From an uncultured Acidimicrobiaceae bacterium (GTDB lineage: Bacteria > Actinomycetota > Acidimicrobiia > Spongiisociales > SHLN01), in contig CAMYMH010000019.1 of the NCBI GenBank assembly GCA_947259275.1, forward strand, positions 5,027 through 61,203: DNA of 56,177 bases, written 5' to 3'. Within the stretch, counting starts at the first letter, position 1. The number at the start of each line of letters is the position of its first letter. This document shows, one piece after another, positions 7,956 to 15,720 of the stretch. The position numbers were made by a program, and so were the translations under genes. The notes beneath the pieces are model-generated. The model saw only the letters and a list, made by a program, of their open reading frames with translations. It did not search any database and was not told the DNA's origin.

Positions 7956-8986
7956 TCGAGGATCGGGCGGACGCGGGCGGGTTGGAGCCGGAAGTCGTCG
8001 AGGCGGTGGCGGCACCGAAGGGTCCGGGAAGGTCCCGGTGGGGGGTGGTAGCGGTTCTGCTGGTGGGGCTGTTGCTTCTGCCGCTGAGCCGCCCATTCAT
8101 CGACTCTTACAACTACACCGTGCTGCTGGCGACCAACGGGCTCATGTGGATCGCGCTGGCGTCGAGCTGGAACATCCTCGGTGGCTACAGCGGGTACATC
8201 TCGCTCGGTCATGCCGTGTTCCTCGGCGTCGGTGGCTACGTGGCCGCCGTCCCGCTCTTCTACTACGGAGTGTCCCCGTTCCTCACCGCGCTTGCCGGGG
8301 GGCTGGCCGCGGTTGCGCTTGGCCTCGTCGCCGGGCTCATCACCCTCCGCACCCGCGGACCGGCCTTCATCATCTCGACCATCGCCCTGTTGTTCATGTT
8401 TCTGCTCATCTTCGAGAACATCGACTACCTGGGAGGCACGGCCGGGCTTCCCCTCCCCGTGGTTCCGATTTCACGGGACTGGCTGAAAGCGCCCTTCTTC
8501 TACGCCATGCTGATCGCGGCGGTTGGCTCGATCGTGCTCTCCTATCAGGTGGCGCACTCCAAGTTCGGGCTGGGACTGCGAGCCATCGCCGAGGATGAGA
8601 CCAAGGCCGAGGTCGCCGGCGTCCCCACGCGCTTCTACAAGATCATCGCCTTCGCTCTGAGTGCCTTCTGGGTCGGCGTCGCCGGCGCCATGTGGGGCTA
8701 CTCGCTCGCTTTCGTGCGCCCCACTCTGTTCTTCACCGTCGCCATCTCTGCCCAGATGGTTTTGATGGCCATCATCGGCGGAAGGGGAACCGTGGCCGGG
8801 CCTGTGATCGGTGCAGTCCTTATCGTGGCGGTCAACGAGTTCAGCCTCACCCAGTTCGGCTCGAGCGAGATCAACATTCTCATCTCCGGTGTCTTGCTGG
8901 TGACGGTGCTGCTGTTCTTCCCGCTCGGCATCGTCGGAACGTTACGCGAGAAGCGTCTGCTCCCCGCCTTTCTCGACTGGGACTGA
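7952..8986 (+). CDS. livM: Branched-chain amino acid-type ABC transporter permease LivM
   Basis: A 344-residue permease. The GTG at 7952 overlaps the livH stop and is preferred over the much longer open frame upstream, which merely shadows livH. The first 35 residues are cytoplasmic and Glu/Ala-rich. They are followed by membrane spans, the LivM motif GGYSGYISLGHAVFLGVGGY, the coupling loop GLGLRAIAEDETKAEVAGVPTRFYK and GGRGTVAGPVIGAVL. It is the last gene of the operon and ends 10 bases before the convergent acyl-CoA ligase gene. No clear terminator fits in that gap. Confidence 0.94.
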   Translation: MIEDRADAGGLEPEVVEAVAAPKGPGRSRWGVVAVLLVGLLLLPLSRPFIDSYNYTVLLATNGLMWIALASSWNILGGYSGYISLGHAVFLGVGGYVAAVPLFYYGVSPFLTALAGGLAAVALGLVAGLITLRTRGPAFIISTIALLFMFLLIFENIDYLGGTAGLPLPVVPISRDWLKAPFFYAMLIAAVGSIVLSYQVAHSKFGLGLRAIAEDETKAEVAGVPTRFYKIIAFALSAFWVGVAGAMWGYSLAFVRPTLFFTVAISAQMVLMAIIGGRGTVAGPVIGAVLIVAVNEFSLTQFGSSEINILISGVLLVTVLLFFPLGIVGTLREKRLLPAFLDWD

Positions 8987-8996
8987 GCGCGCCGGG

Positions 8997-10511
8997 TCAG
9001 GCATCTGGATCGGGTGGGATCATCTCCTTGAGGCGCGGCTTGACGACCTTGCCGAGTGCATTGCGAGGCAACTCGTCGACGATGACGAGCTGGCGGGGGA
9101 GCTTGAAAGCGGCCAGGGTGGTGCGGGCAAACGAACGGATGTCTTCGAGGTCCGGCTCGGCGTTGGCGGTGGCAACCACGGCCGCCACCACCCGCTCACC
9201 CCAATCGACGTCCTCGATTCCCACCACCGCGCAGTCGTGGATGCCGGGATGAGTGCGCAGCAGGTCCTCCACTTCCAGGGCCGAGACCTTCTCGCCTCCC
9301 GACTTGATGATGTCGACGCTCTGCCGTCCGAGGATGCGGTAGACACCATCCTCGAGCACGGCAATATCGCCGGTTTGAAACCATCCCTCCCGGAACGCAT
9401 CCTCGGTGGCGTCGGGCCGCCGCCAGTACTCACTGAAGACGCTCGGGCCTCTCACTTGGATCTCGCCGGGGGTCCCGTCGGGAACGGGAACCCCGTCATC
9501 GTCGACCAGTCGGAGGTCGACCGTCGGCAGCGGCCGGCCGACCGCCCCTGCGGTGCGCTTCCCCTGGTAGGGGTTGGAGAGTGCCATCCCGATCTCGGTC
9601 ATGCCGTAGCGTTCCAGCAACGTATGGCCGCTCACCTCTTTCCAGCGGTCGAGGATGGGCACGGGCAGGGCAGCCGATCCGGAAACCATCAATCGGAGCT
9701 GTGCCAGGCCCTCGGTCACCCCACGCCGGTCGGACTCGCCGAGCTGTTCCCAGGCGGTGATGAGCCGGCGATAGATGGTGGGGACCGCCATGAAGACGCT
9801 GATGTCACCGCTCGCCATCCGTTCGAGCGCGGTCCCGGCGTCGAAGGCCGGGAGGATCTCACAACCCGCCTGATTCCACAATGCGCACGTCAGCACGTTG
9901 ACGAGGCCGTGCACGTGGTGGAGCGGCAGCACCAGTAGCGCCCGGTCCTCGGGAACCCAGCCCCATGCTTCTGACAGGATCCGAACCTGAGATTCGATGG
10001 CGGCATGTGTCCACACCACTCCCTTGGGAGGGCCGGTCGACCCGCTGGTATAGAGGATGAGGGCGCGTCGCGCTGGGTCCAGGTCGGGCAGCCGGCCGGT
10101 TTCCCGGTCTCCGAAGACCAGCTCGTCGGCGTCGGCCAGGGCGAGGCCGCGGTCCCGGGCGACGGGCTCGAGCACGGCCCGGAACTCGCCGGCGGCGATG
10201 ATCACCGCCGCCCCGGAATCTTCGATGACGTACCGGAGCTCGGGAGCAGGAAACGAAGTGGCCAGTGGGACCGCCATGCCGCCCGCCGCCCAGGTTCCCC
10301 ACAGGATGGCCGCATATCGAAAACCGGGCGGGACGAGGAAGGCCACCCGCGCCTCGGCCAGGTCGGGCGTACCATCGAGGAGGGCCGAGCCGACGCGTTC
10401 GGTGGCGGCCTGGAGGTCGCCGAACGTGAAGGTCCCTTCGGAGGCGACGACCGCGGGCAGTTCCAAAGCGCCGGCCGCTCTCGCCATCAACTCGAGGCTC
10501 CCGTCAGCCAC
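8997..10511 (-). CDS. Acyl-CoA synthetase / AMP-dependent ligase
   Basis: ANL-superfamily ligase of about 504 residues that activates a carboxylic acid to its CoA thioester through an acyl-AMP. Visible motifs are the P-loop LYTSGSTGPPKGVVW, the A5 motif YGMTEIGMA, TGDIAV (Asp contacting ribose), the hinge region GRQSVDIIKSGGEKVS and the catalytic Lys in PRNALGKVVKPR near the C-terminus. The size and the KSGGEKVS hinge resemble malonyl-CoA or medium-chain acyl-CoA synthetases, but the acid is unknown. I chose the GTG at 10511, which overlaps the stop of the upstream deleted oxidoreductase gene by 8 bases. The longer open frame beyond it is that gene in another frame. Confidence 0.88.
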   Translation of the reverse strand: MADGSLELMARAAGALELPAVVASEGTFTFGDLQAATERVGSALLDGTPDLAEARVAFLVPPGFRYAAILWGTWAAGGMAVPLATSFPAPELRYVIEDSGAAVIIAAGEFRAVLEPVARDRGLALADADELVFGDRETGRLPDLDPARRALILYTSGSTGPPKGVVWTHAAIESQVRILSEAWGWVPEDRALLVLPLHHVHGLVNVLTCALWNQAGCEILPAFDAGTALERMASGDISVFMAVPTIYRRLITAWEQLGESDRRGVTEGLAQLRLMVSGSAALPVPILDRWKEVSGHTLLERYGMTEIGMALSNPYQGKRTAGAVGRPLPTVDLRLVDDDGVPVPDGTPGEIQVRGPSVFSEYWRRPDATEDAFREGWFQTGDIAVLEDGVYRILGRQSVDIIKSGGEKVSALEVEDLLRTHPGIHDCAVVGIEDVDWGERVVAAVVATANAEPDLEDIRSFARTTLAAFKLPRQLVIVDELPRNALGKVVKPRLKEMIPPDPDA

Positions 10512-11028
10512 CGACGACCTCCTCGATGCTCGTGCCCAGGTCGGCCAGCATGACGGCGGCGGCGTTGCGACCCGGGGCTCCCGAAACCGAGCCACCCGGG
10601 TGGGTAGTGGCGCCGGTCTGATAGAGGCCGGGGATAGGCATCCGATGCTGAGCCCAACCGGGGACCGGTCGCCGGTCTCCCATCTGCTCCGGTGACATGT
10701 CGCCGCCGTGGCACGAGCCGTGCCAGTTGTGCCCGTTGCTGCGCTCCAGGTCCGGCGGGCTCTTCACCACCGACGAGAGGATCTTGTCGTCGGTGAGGTT
10801 GGGGGCGTAGGCGCGCAAGGTCGGGCTCGATTGGATCAGATTATGAGCGGTCGAGCAGCTGTCGTGACGGAACCCGGGAAGCGACATCTCCTCGGTGGCG
10901 GTGTCCCCTCCGATGTGGTCCTGGGCTTCGAGTACCAGGCAGCGGAACCCTGCCTTGGCGAGATAGGCAGCGGCCAGGAGGCTGTTGTGGCCGGCTCCGG
11001 CCACCACGATGTCGTGGGTTTCGCTCAC
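10504..11028 (-). CDS. Internally deleted FAD-dependent oxidoreductase (CrtI/NAD(P)-FAD family remnant)
   Basis: About 174 residues that join the two ends of a roughly 520-540-residue FAD amine-oxidase/CrtI-like oxidoreductase. The N-terminal part has the dinucleotide fold VAGAGHNSLLAAAYLAKAG, a GGDTATE turn and GFRHDSCSTAH. The chain then jumps, near DLERSNGHNWHG, straight to the C-terminal FAD motif GLYQTGATTHPGGSVSG. A full-length relative at 28058-29689 shows what is missing: about 350 central residues, removed in frame. I placed the start at GTG 11028, 8 bases after the upstream stop. It may be a deleted gene, a real mini-protein retaining both FAD-contacting ends, or an assembly artefact. 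Confidence 0.75.
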   Translation of the reverse strand: MSETHDIVVAGAGHNSLLAAAYLAKAGFRCLVLEAQDHIGGDTATEEMSLPGFRHDSCSTAHNLIQSSPTLRAYAPNLTDDKILSSVVKSPPDLERSNGHNWHGSCHGGDMSPEQMGDRRPVPGWAQHRMPIPGLYQTGATTHPGGSVSGAPGRNAAAVMLADLGTSIEEVVGG

Positions 11029-11035
11029 CAAGGGC

Positions 11036-11959
11036 TCACGACTGTAGGTAGCGGTCGAGGTAGTCGATGACGGCCCCGATCGCCTGGTCGGCAACCGCGT
11101 CGACGTGGTATTCACCGTCGTCACCGAGTACCGGGAAGATGTAGCCGTGCAAGGGGTGGTCGAAGGACACCCACTCCACGTCTTTTCCGGCGTCGGCCAG
11201 CAGGTCGTAGGTCGTGCGGAAGATTCCCTGGAGATGATCGTCTTCTCGTCCCATGACGAGCAGCGGCGTCTGGATGGTCGAGATGCGGGAGCGGGCCACG
11301 CCGGTGTCGATGCGAGCCTTGACCTTCTCGACTTCGGCCATCTGCATTTCCTCGATATTGCGCAGCTGAGTTGCTTGGTTGACGGTCACGGTGTCGTCGG
11401 GTGCCAGCGCGAGGAACTCGTGGGCAGCCGGTTCGCTCGCCACTCCGACCGCGGCGCCATGGTATTCCGAGGTGATCTTGAGCACCATCTCGCCCCCGTG
11501 ACTCATTCCCACCAGCCCAACGCGGTCGGCATCGATGTACGGCAAGGTCTTCACGTACTCGACGATTGCGATCTCGTCTTCGTATTCGAGGGGCGAGCGG
11601 TTGAACATCTCCCGGCCCTGGCGGCGGTCCACGACCAGCTGGCCGCCGTCGTGGTAGCCGAGCTCCACTTCGGTGCGGTATCGGATCCAGGCGCAGGCAT
11701 AGCCCGAGGCGAGCAGCCGGTCCATGATGAAGCCACGGGTCTTGACCCAGTCGCGGACCCAGGCCATGCCTTCGCCGCCGTTGCCGGAGGCGAGCAGCAC
11801 GATGGGGAAGGGACCTTCGCTGGGTGGCTTGCGCAGGCCGATGGGTGCGTACAGCCCATCGCGGGTCTCGACATACATGAGATGGACCGGGATATCGGAC
11901 CCGGAGAGTTCTTCAGTGATTACGACGTGTTCGGGATCGAGTCGGCCGGTTTGGTTCAC
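11036..11959 (-). CDS. Alpha/beta hydrolase (dienelactone hydrolase-like)
   Basis: A 307-residue alpha/beta hydrolase. The nucleophile elbow GMSHGG places Ser153, the acid is Asp240 or Asp241 in MGREDDH, and His271 lies in DHPLHGY. The stretch PIVLLASGNGGEG forms the usual oxyanion strand. Enzymes of this group cut esters, lactones or thioesters, and the extended insert between the triad Ser and Asp (about 75 residues) resembles large dienelactone-hydrolase-like or acyl-peptidase-like proteins. The GTG start has AAGGAG 5 bases upstream. The gene sits between the LLM oxidoreductase and the deleted FAD oxidoreductase in a minus-strand run. No signal peptide is seen. Confidence 0.85.
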   Translation of the reverse strand: MNQTGRLDPEHVVITEELSGSDIPVHLMYVETRDGLYAPIGLRKPPSEGPFPIVLLASGNGGEGMAWVRDWVKTRGFIMDRLLASGYACAWIRYRTEVELGYHDGGQLVVDRRQGREMFNRSPLEYEDEIAIVEYVKTLPYIDADRVGLVGMSHGGEMVLKITSEYHGAAVGVASEPAAHEFLALAPDDTVTVNQATQLRNIEEMQMAEVEKVKARIDTGVARSRISTIQTPLLVMGREDDHLQGIFRTTYDLLADAGKDVEWVSFDHPLHGYIFPVLGDDGEYHVDAVADQAIGAVIDYLDRYLQS

Positions 11960-12011
11960 GGGGGCTCCTTCTGTGTCGGGGGCGAACGATAGATGTGCAA
12001 CATGGGGGTTT

Positions 12012-12866
12012 TCACCACAGCGATGCCAGCGCCCGCCCGCAGGCAGCGACCGAGCCGGGGTCTACCGGGGTGGGGAAACTCATGAGAATGTGATCGGCAC
12101 CGGCCTCGAGGAAGGGGGCGGCTGCCGCCGGCACCGCTTCGGGACTGCCCGGGAACAGCATCTGGACCGAGACTTCGATCTGGTCTGGATCCCGGCCAAT
12201 ATCGGCACACAGGTGCAACAAGCGGTCGTGAGCGACGCGGAAACCCTCCAGGGTGAGCGGCTTCTCGTAGTAATTCCAGTGGTCGGCCCAGCGCGCCACT
12301 AGTGGAAGGGTTCGATTCGGCCCCACCCCCCCGATCACCAAGGGAGGCCGGGGCTGCTGGATGGGTTTGAGGCCCGCTTCGGCCTGCTCGAGCCGGTGGT
12401 ACCTCCCCGCGAAGGAGAAGACCTCCCGGGTCATGAGCCCATCGAGGATGGCGCAGGCCTCCGCCAGACGATCCCAGCGTTCGGGCGGGGCCGGCAGGTC
12501 GATACCGAACGCCTTGTGCTCCTCTTCGTGCCAGCCGGCGCCGAGGCCGACCTCCAGGCGTCCGCCGGAGACCTGGTCGACGGTGATGGCCATCTTGGCG
12601 AGCAGGGCCGGGTGCCGGAACGTGTTGCTGGACACCATGACCCCCAGCCGGAGGCGCCCGGTGACGGAGGCGAGCGAAGCCAACAAGGTCCAGGCCTCGA
12701 AGATGGCGGCGCGCTGGCCGGGTCGGGGGGGATAGAAGTGATCGAACAGCCATCCTCCCTGGTAGTCGCCCTCGGCGTCGGCTGCTATCCAGATGTCCCG
12801 CAGCTCTGGCCACGAGATGTTACGGGGCCAGACCTTGAACGAGAAGGTTGGAGACGGCGCGCTCAT
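12012..12866 (-). CDS. LLM-class (F420-dependent) oxidoreductase
   Basis: Luciferase-like monooxygenase-fold protein of about 284 residues. Signature stretches are WLFDHFYPP (N-terminal), GRLRLGVMVSSNTFRHPALLAKMAITVDQVSGGR and VGLGAGWHEEEHKAFG, which in this superfamily surround the flavin or F420 pocket, and PPLVIGGVGPNRTLPLVARWAD. The pattern is closest to actinobacterial F420-dependent enzymes. The substrate is unknown. The ATG at 12866 overlaps the upstream permease stop by 4 bases, and the open frame beyond it shadows the permease gene. Confidence 0.88.
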   Translation of the reverse strand: MSAPSPTFSFKVWPRNISWPELRDIWIAADAEGDYQGGWLFDHFYPPRPGQRAAIFEAWTLLASLASVTGRLRLGVMVSSNTFRHPALLAKMAITVDQVSGGRLEVGLGAGWHEEEHKAFGIDLPAPPERWDRLAEACAILDGLMTREVFSFAGRYHRLEQAEAGLKPIQQPRPPLVIGGVGPNRTLPLVARWADHWNYYEKPLTLEGFRVAHDRLLHLCADIGRDPDQIEVSVQMLFPGSPEAVPAAAAPFLEAGADHILMSFPTPVDPGSVAACGRALASLW

Positions 12867-13606
12867 CCGCTCACCGAGTTCGCCACCAGCTTGAGTGCGA
12901 CCACCACCAGCAGGGTGAGCACGCTCAGTTCGAATGCCCGGTGCGAGATGGTCCGCGCCACCCGCAGACCAAGCGGAAGGGCAAACGCCAGCGGGATGAG
13001 CGTCGCCATGCCCTGCCAAAACCGGGTGAGAGTGAAGGACCCGAGGCCGAGCAGCGCAAAGATCTGGACGGTTCCGAACGTCCCGTACAGCGCGGTGATG
13101 GCAAAGAGGTAGGTGTCGCGTTCCAGGCGAATGCCGTGCAGGTAGGTGGCAATGAGCGGACCAGACACCCCGGTCGCTCCCTGCAGTGCACCGGCGGCCA
13201 GCCCCACCGGAGCGTTGGCCCGGTCGGTGAATCCGCGGGTGAATTGCAGGTCGGGCTTGGTGAGGAACACCACCGCGTAAGCGATGATCATGCTGGCCAA
13301 GCCGAGCGACAGCCAGCGGTCATCGAACGACACCAAGACCCAGGTGCCCGCCACGGTGCCGACCGCGCCGAGGGTGAAGAGGGGAAGCAGATGGCGGGCC
13401 CGGCCGGCGGCGGCACGATTGGACCACACGATCCAGGCGTTGGCCACGGTGGAGGGAACCAGCATGACGACCACGGCGTGCTCGACCCCGAGAAACGAGG
13501 CCATGAAGGGAATGCCGATGAGCGGCAGCCCCGATCCGGTCACCCCTTTGACGAAGGCGCCCACCGCAACGGCGATGAAGGCTACCAGGAGCTCGGAGGA
13601 GTCCAG
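12863..13606 (-). CDS. TauE/SafE-family permease (sulfite or organic-anion exporter)
   Basis: Integral membrane protein of about 247 residues with seven to eight hydrophobic segments and the family start ELLVAFIAVAVGAFVKGVTGSGLPL, plus the repeat half GLAAGALQGATGVSGPLIATYL. TauE/SafE proteins export sulfite, sulfoacetate or other small anions. No ATG, GTG or TTG lies in frame between the cupin gene and the first membrane segment. The best start is a CTG at 13606, 7 bases after GAGG, which gives the normal family length. The frame is open to 13786, but that extension reads as a shadow of the cupin gene. It is coupled to the LLM gene by ATGA. Confidence 0.82.
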   Translation of the reverse strand: MDSSELLVAFIAVAVGAFVKGVTGSGLPLIGIPFMASFLGVEHAVVVMLVPSTVANAWIVWSNRAAAGRARHLLPLFTLGAVGTVAGTWVLVSFDDRWLSLGLASMIIAYAVVFLTKPDLQFTRGFTDRANAPVGLAAGALQGATGVSGPLIATYLHGIRLERDTYLFAITALYGTFGTVQIFALLGLGSFTLTRFWQGMATLIPLAFALPLGLRVARTISHRAFELSVLTLLVVVALKLVANSVSG

Positions 13607-13658
13607 GGTCCGACCTCGATTGTGGAAGGGCGTGAACTCACGCCGACGGCCCCCACGT

Positions 13659-14033
13659 TCATATGTCGTCCGGGTCCACCCACACGGTCTCGCGTGGTGC
13701 CGGGACCCACAACTCGATGAAAGTGAAGTCCTCGTCGTGGGGGTTCTCGAACCAGTGGACCTCGTTCTCGTTGATGAGCGCAACATCCCCGGGCCCGAGA
13801 TTGAATGACTCCTCGGCGGTGTGCATTATTCCCGAGCCCGACTGCACGAAGAAGACGTGCTTGCAGTCCAGGTGATAGTGGGCGGCGGCGGTGTCGCCCG
13901 GGTGATAGGTGATGTGGTCGGCCTTGAGGTCGGTGAGACCGAAGAGCTCTTCGGTGAACAGATCGACCCGATCGCGGGTATCCCTCGTCGACTGCAGCCG
14001 GGGTAGGTCGGCCGCCCGGATTGCCTTCGCCAT
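13659..14033 (-). CDS. Cupin-domain protein
   Basis: A 124-residue single-domain cupin, probably a small metal-binding enzyme or sensor. Motif 1 reads HYHLDCKHVFFVQSG, giving His52 and His54. The usual Glu of the family is not at its place; His59 or Lys58 is nearest. Motif 2 contributes His93 in NENEVHWFENPHDEDF. The C-terminus WVPAPRETVWVDPDD is acidic. The ATG at 14033 follows GAGGAG by 4 bases. It begins the minus-strand run cupin, permease, LLM enzyme, hydrolase, FAD remnant, CoA ligase. Confidence 0.85.
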   Translation of the reverse strand: MAKAIRAADLPRLQSTRDTRDRVDLFTEELFGLTDLKADHITYHPGDTAAAHYHLDCKHVFFVQSGSGIMHTAEESFNLGPGDVALINENEVHWFENPHDEDFTFIELWVPAPRETVWVDPDDI

Positions 14034-14113
14034 GTCGCTCCTCGTGCCGGGATCGTCTCGAATGTACCGCATTCTCTCCCATCGCGACAATCGTTTGCAT
14101 GCCGGTCGTGGGG

Positions 14114-14119
14114 TATGGT
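14114..14119 (+). promoter_or_regulatory. Candidate -10 box (TATGGT) for the OsmC gene
   Basis: TATGGT fits the TAnnnT -10 type and would place transcription start near 14126. That lies downstream of the only in-frame ATG or GTG codons for the OsmC gene and before the AAAGGAGAG ribosome site, which supports a non-standard OsmC start. No convincing -35 is seen. Confidence 0.35.
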
Positions 14120-14651
14120 GGTGGGCCAGACGAGGATTCAGAATAAAGGAGAGGTCGCCATCGCCAGCGAGATCGTTTCGATAGAGAACCTGACCGAGCC
14201 GATCATCCGGCGCAAGAAGCTCTCCGCCCGGACGGCCGGCACCATGAAGACCGACATCGACTTCGGCGAGTTCGGTTCCATGGTGACCGATGAGCCGGTA
14301 GCGCACGGCGGAAGCGGAGAGGGCCCCTCTCCACTGCAAACCGTGCTGGGAGCGTTGTGCGGATGCGAGGCCGTCACCTTCAATCGGACGGCAGCCGACC
14401 TCGACTTCGAGTATTCCGACATCGAGTTCGAAGCCGAGTTCACCATCGACATCCGGGGGCGGATGGGTCACGAGGAGGTGCGGCCCCATTTTCAGACCAT
14501 CCGGGTGCAGGCCACCGTGAGAACCGACGAGACCGAGGAACGGCTCGCCGAGGTGGTAGAGGAGACCGAGCGAAGGTGTCCGGTCTTCAACCTGGTTGTC
14601 GATGCGGGTGTCAAGACCGAGATGCTCTGGGTGCGCAGTCCCACAAGCTGA
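14115..14651 (+). CDS. OsmC/Ohr-family protein
   Basis: OsmC-like thiol protein of up to 178 residues. These proteins reduce organic hydroperoxides or act as thiol carriers. The family core GPSPLQTVLGALCGCEAVTF contains the reactive Cys pair region, preceded by VAHGGSGEG, and the C-terminal half ends in a second Cys in ERRCPVFNLV, as in YhfA-type members. The start is unclear. ATG 14115 and two GTGs follow it but overlap the candidate -10 box, while a strong AAAGGAGAG site points to an ATC at 14160 as a near-cognate start. The first ATG after that is inside the domain. Coordinates given use the outer ATG. Confidence 0.85.
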   Translation: MVVGQTRIQNKGEVAIASEIVSIENLTEPIIRRKKLSARTAGTMKTDIDFGEFGSMVTDEPVAHGGSGEGPSPLQTVLGALCGCEAVTFNRTAADLDFEYSDIEFEAEFTIDIRGRMGHEEVRPHFQTIRVQATVRTDETEERLAEVVEETERRCPVFNLVVDAGVKTEMLWVRSPTS

Positions 14652-14683
14652 GGGGCGCTCCGGCAGCCCGATGTGTCCCCGCC

Positions 14684-14709
14684 TAGGTCAAGCCCCGCGG
14701 CTGGACCTA
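14684..14709. terminator. Bidirectional hairpin between convergent genes
   Basis: TAGGTC at 14684-14689 pairs with GACCTA at 14704-14709, and inside it AGCC pairs with GGCT around a 4-base loop, with one A/G mismatch: about 10 base pairs. It sits between the OsmC gene and the end of the convergent dehydrogenase gene, overlapping the latter's stop codon. There is no T-run, so it is a probable but weak terminator. Confidence 0.45.
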
Positions 14710-15639
14710 CGGCAGCCCGTCGGAGACCTCTCTATCTTCGCTGACGAGCGTTAGGTCGGCACCGTTCGCTTCGAGTTCGAGAAGCCGCATGAAATCACCG
14801 TCACCCAGTCCGTTGCCGATGAGCTGAACCACGATCTGATGCACGAGGGCGGTGGTCGGGAGCGGCACGTCGGATTGGCGCCCGGCCTCCAGCCCGAGCT
14901 CGAAGTCCTTGCGGAGCAGGTGGCCGGTGAATGTGGGCGTCCAGTCGAGATTCACGATCGCCGGGGTCTTGTACTGGCTGAAGGTGGAGCCCATGACGCT
15001 CTGATTGATGAACGCCATGAAGTCGGCTCGGGATACACCCGCCTTTTCCGCCAGCACCGTGATCTCGGCCAGCGTCTGGCTGTAGATTCCCAGCATGAGG
15101 TTATGGCAGATCTTTACCAGGCGAGCGACCTCACCTTCTCCGACATAGGTCACGCCTGCCCCGTACAGGTCCAGGTAGGGCTCAACGGTTTCGAAGGCAT
15201 CCCGCGGTCCGGAGGCGACTGACGTCAAGCGTCCCGATTTCACCACACTCGGATTTCCGCTCACGGGTGCCGCCACCAGTTGGGTTCCGACTGCCGCCGC
15301 GGCTTCCCTTACCTGCTCGCCCGCCGAGGTGGACACGGTGGACGAGTCCACGATGATGCTGGGCGCGGTGCCGGACCGGGACAGGATCCCGTTTGGGCCG
15401 GTGACGACCTCGACGAAGTCGGCCGAAGCGGCCACCATCGTGAACACGATGTCGCGATCCGCCAGCTCGGCGGGGGAGTCCACGATGGTGGCGCCACTGT
15501 CGGCGAGGGGTTCGGCCTTGGCCCGGGTCCGGTTGTAAACGGAAACGTCGCATCCCGCCGCCAGCAGGCGCTCAACCAGCTGGAACCCCATCCGCCCGGT
15601 ACCTACCCATCCCAGCTTGTGCCGTCGATCCTGCGTCAC
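14707..15639 (-). CDS. NAD(P)-dependent beta-hydroxyacid dehydrogenase (3-hydroxyisobutyrate dehydrogenase-like)
   Basis: A 310-residue 6-phosphogluconate-dehydrogenase-family enzyme. The Rossmann motif GWVGTGRMG is at residues 10-18, NRT at 36-38 suggests NADP preference, the substrate loop VDSSTVSTSAG and APVSGNP lie at 97-130, and the catalytic Lys176 is in KICHNLMLG. Related enzymes oxidise 3-hydroxyisobutyrate, tartronate semialdehyde or similar hydroxy-acids. The GTG start has GGAAGGA 8 bases upstream. It is divergent from the MFS gene, with only about 80 bases between them. Confidence 0.88.
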   Translation of the reverse strand: MTQDRRHKLGWVGTGRMGFQLVERLLAAGCDVSVYNRTRAKAEPLADSGATIVDSPAELADRDIVFTMVAASADFVEVVTGPNGILSRSGTAPSIIVDSSTVSTSAGEQVREAAAAVGTQLVAAPVSGNPSVVKSGRLTSVASGPRDAFETVEPYLDLYGAGVTYVGEGEVARLVKICHNLMLGIYSQTLAEITVLAEKAGVSRADFMAFINQSVMGSTFSQYKTPAIVNLDWTPTFTGHLLRKDFELGLEAGRQSDVPLPTTALVHQIVVQLIGNGLGDGDFMRLLELEANGADLTLVSEDREVSDGLP

Positions 15640-15705
15640 GTTTGGTCCTTCCTCGAGTGCGGCAGCTTACCCGCTGCTCTCGAGGCCGCCCTGAAAGGCC
15701 TCGGG

Positions 15706-15711
15706 TACGAT
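15706..15711 (+). promoter_or_regulatory. TACGAT -10 box for leaderless MFS gene
   Basis: TACGAT lies 9 bases before the ATG at 15721, and there is no ribosome site in between. Transcription would start at or near the ATG itself, a leaderless arrangement also suggested for the genes at 53071, 20478 and 19392. Confidence 0.45.
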
Positions 15712-15720
15712 TTCTCCCCC

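Noticed and set aside
13607..13786. N-terminal extension of the TauE/SafE permease
   Set aside because: The residues are Ser/Arg/Thr-rich, hydrophilic and overlap the cupin gene out of frame.
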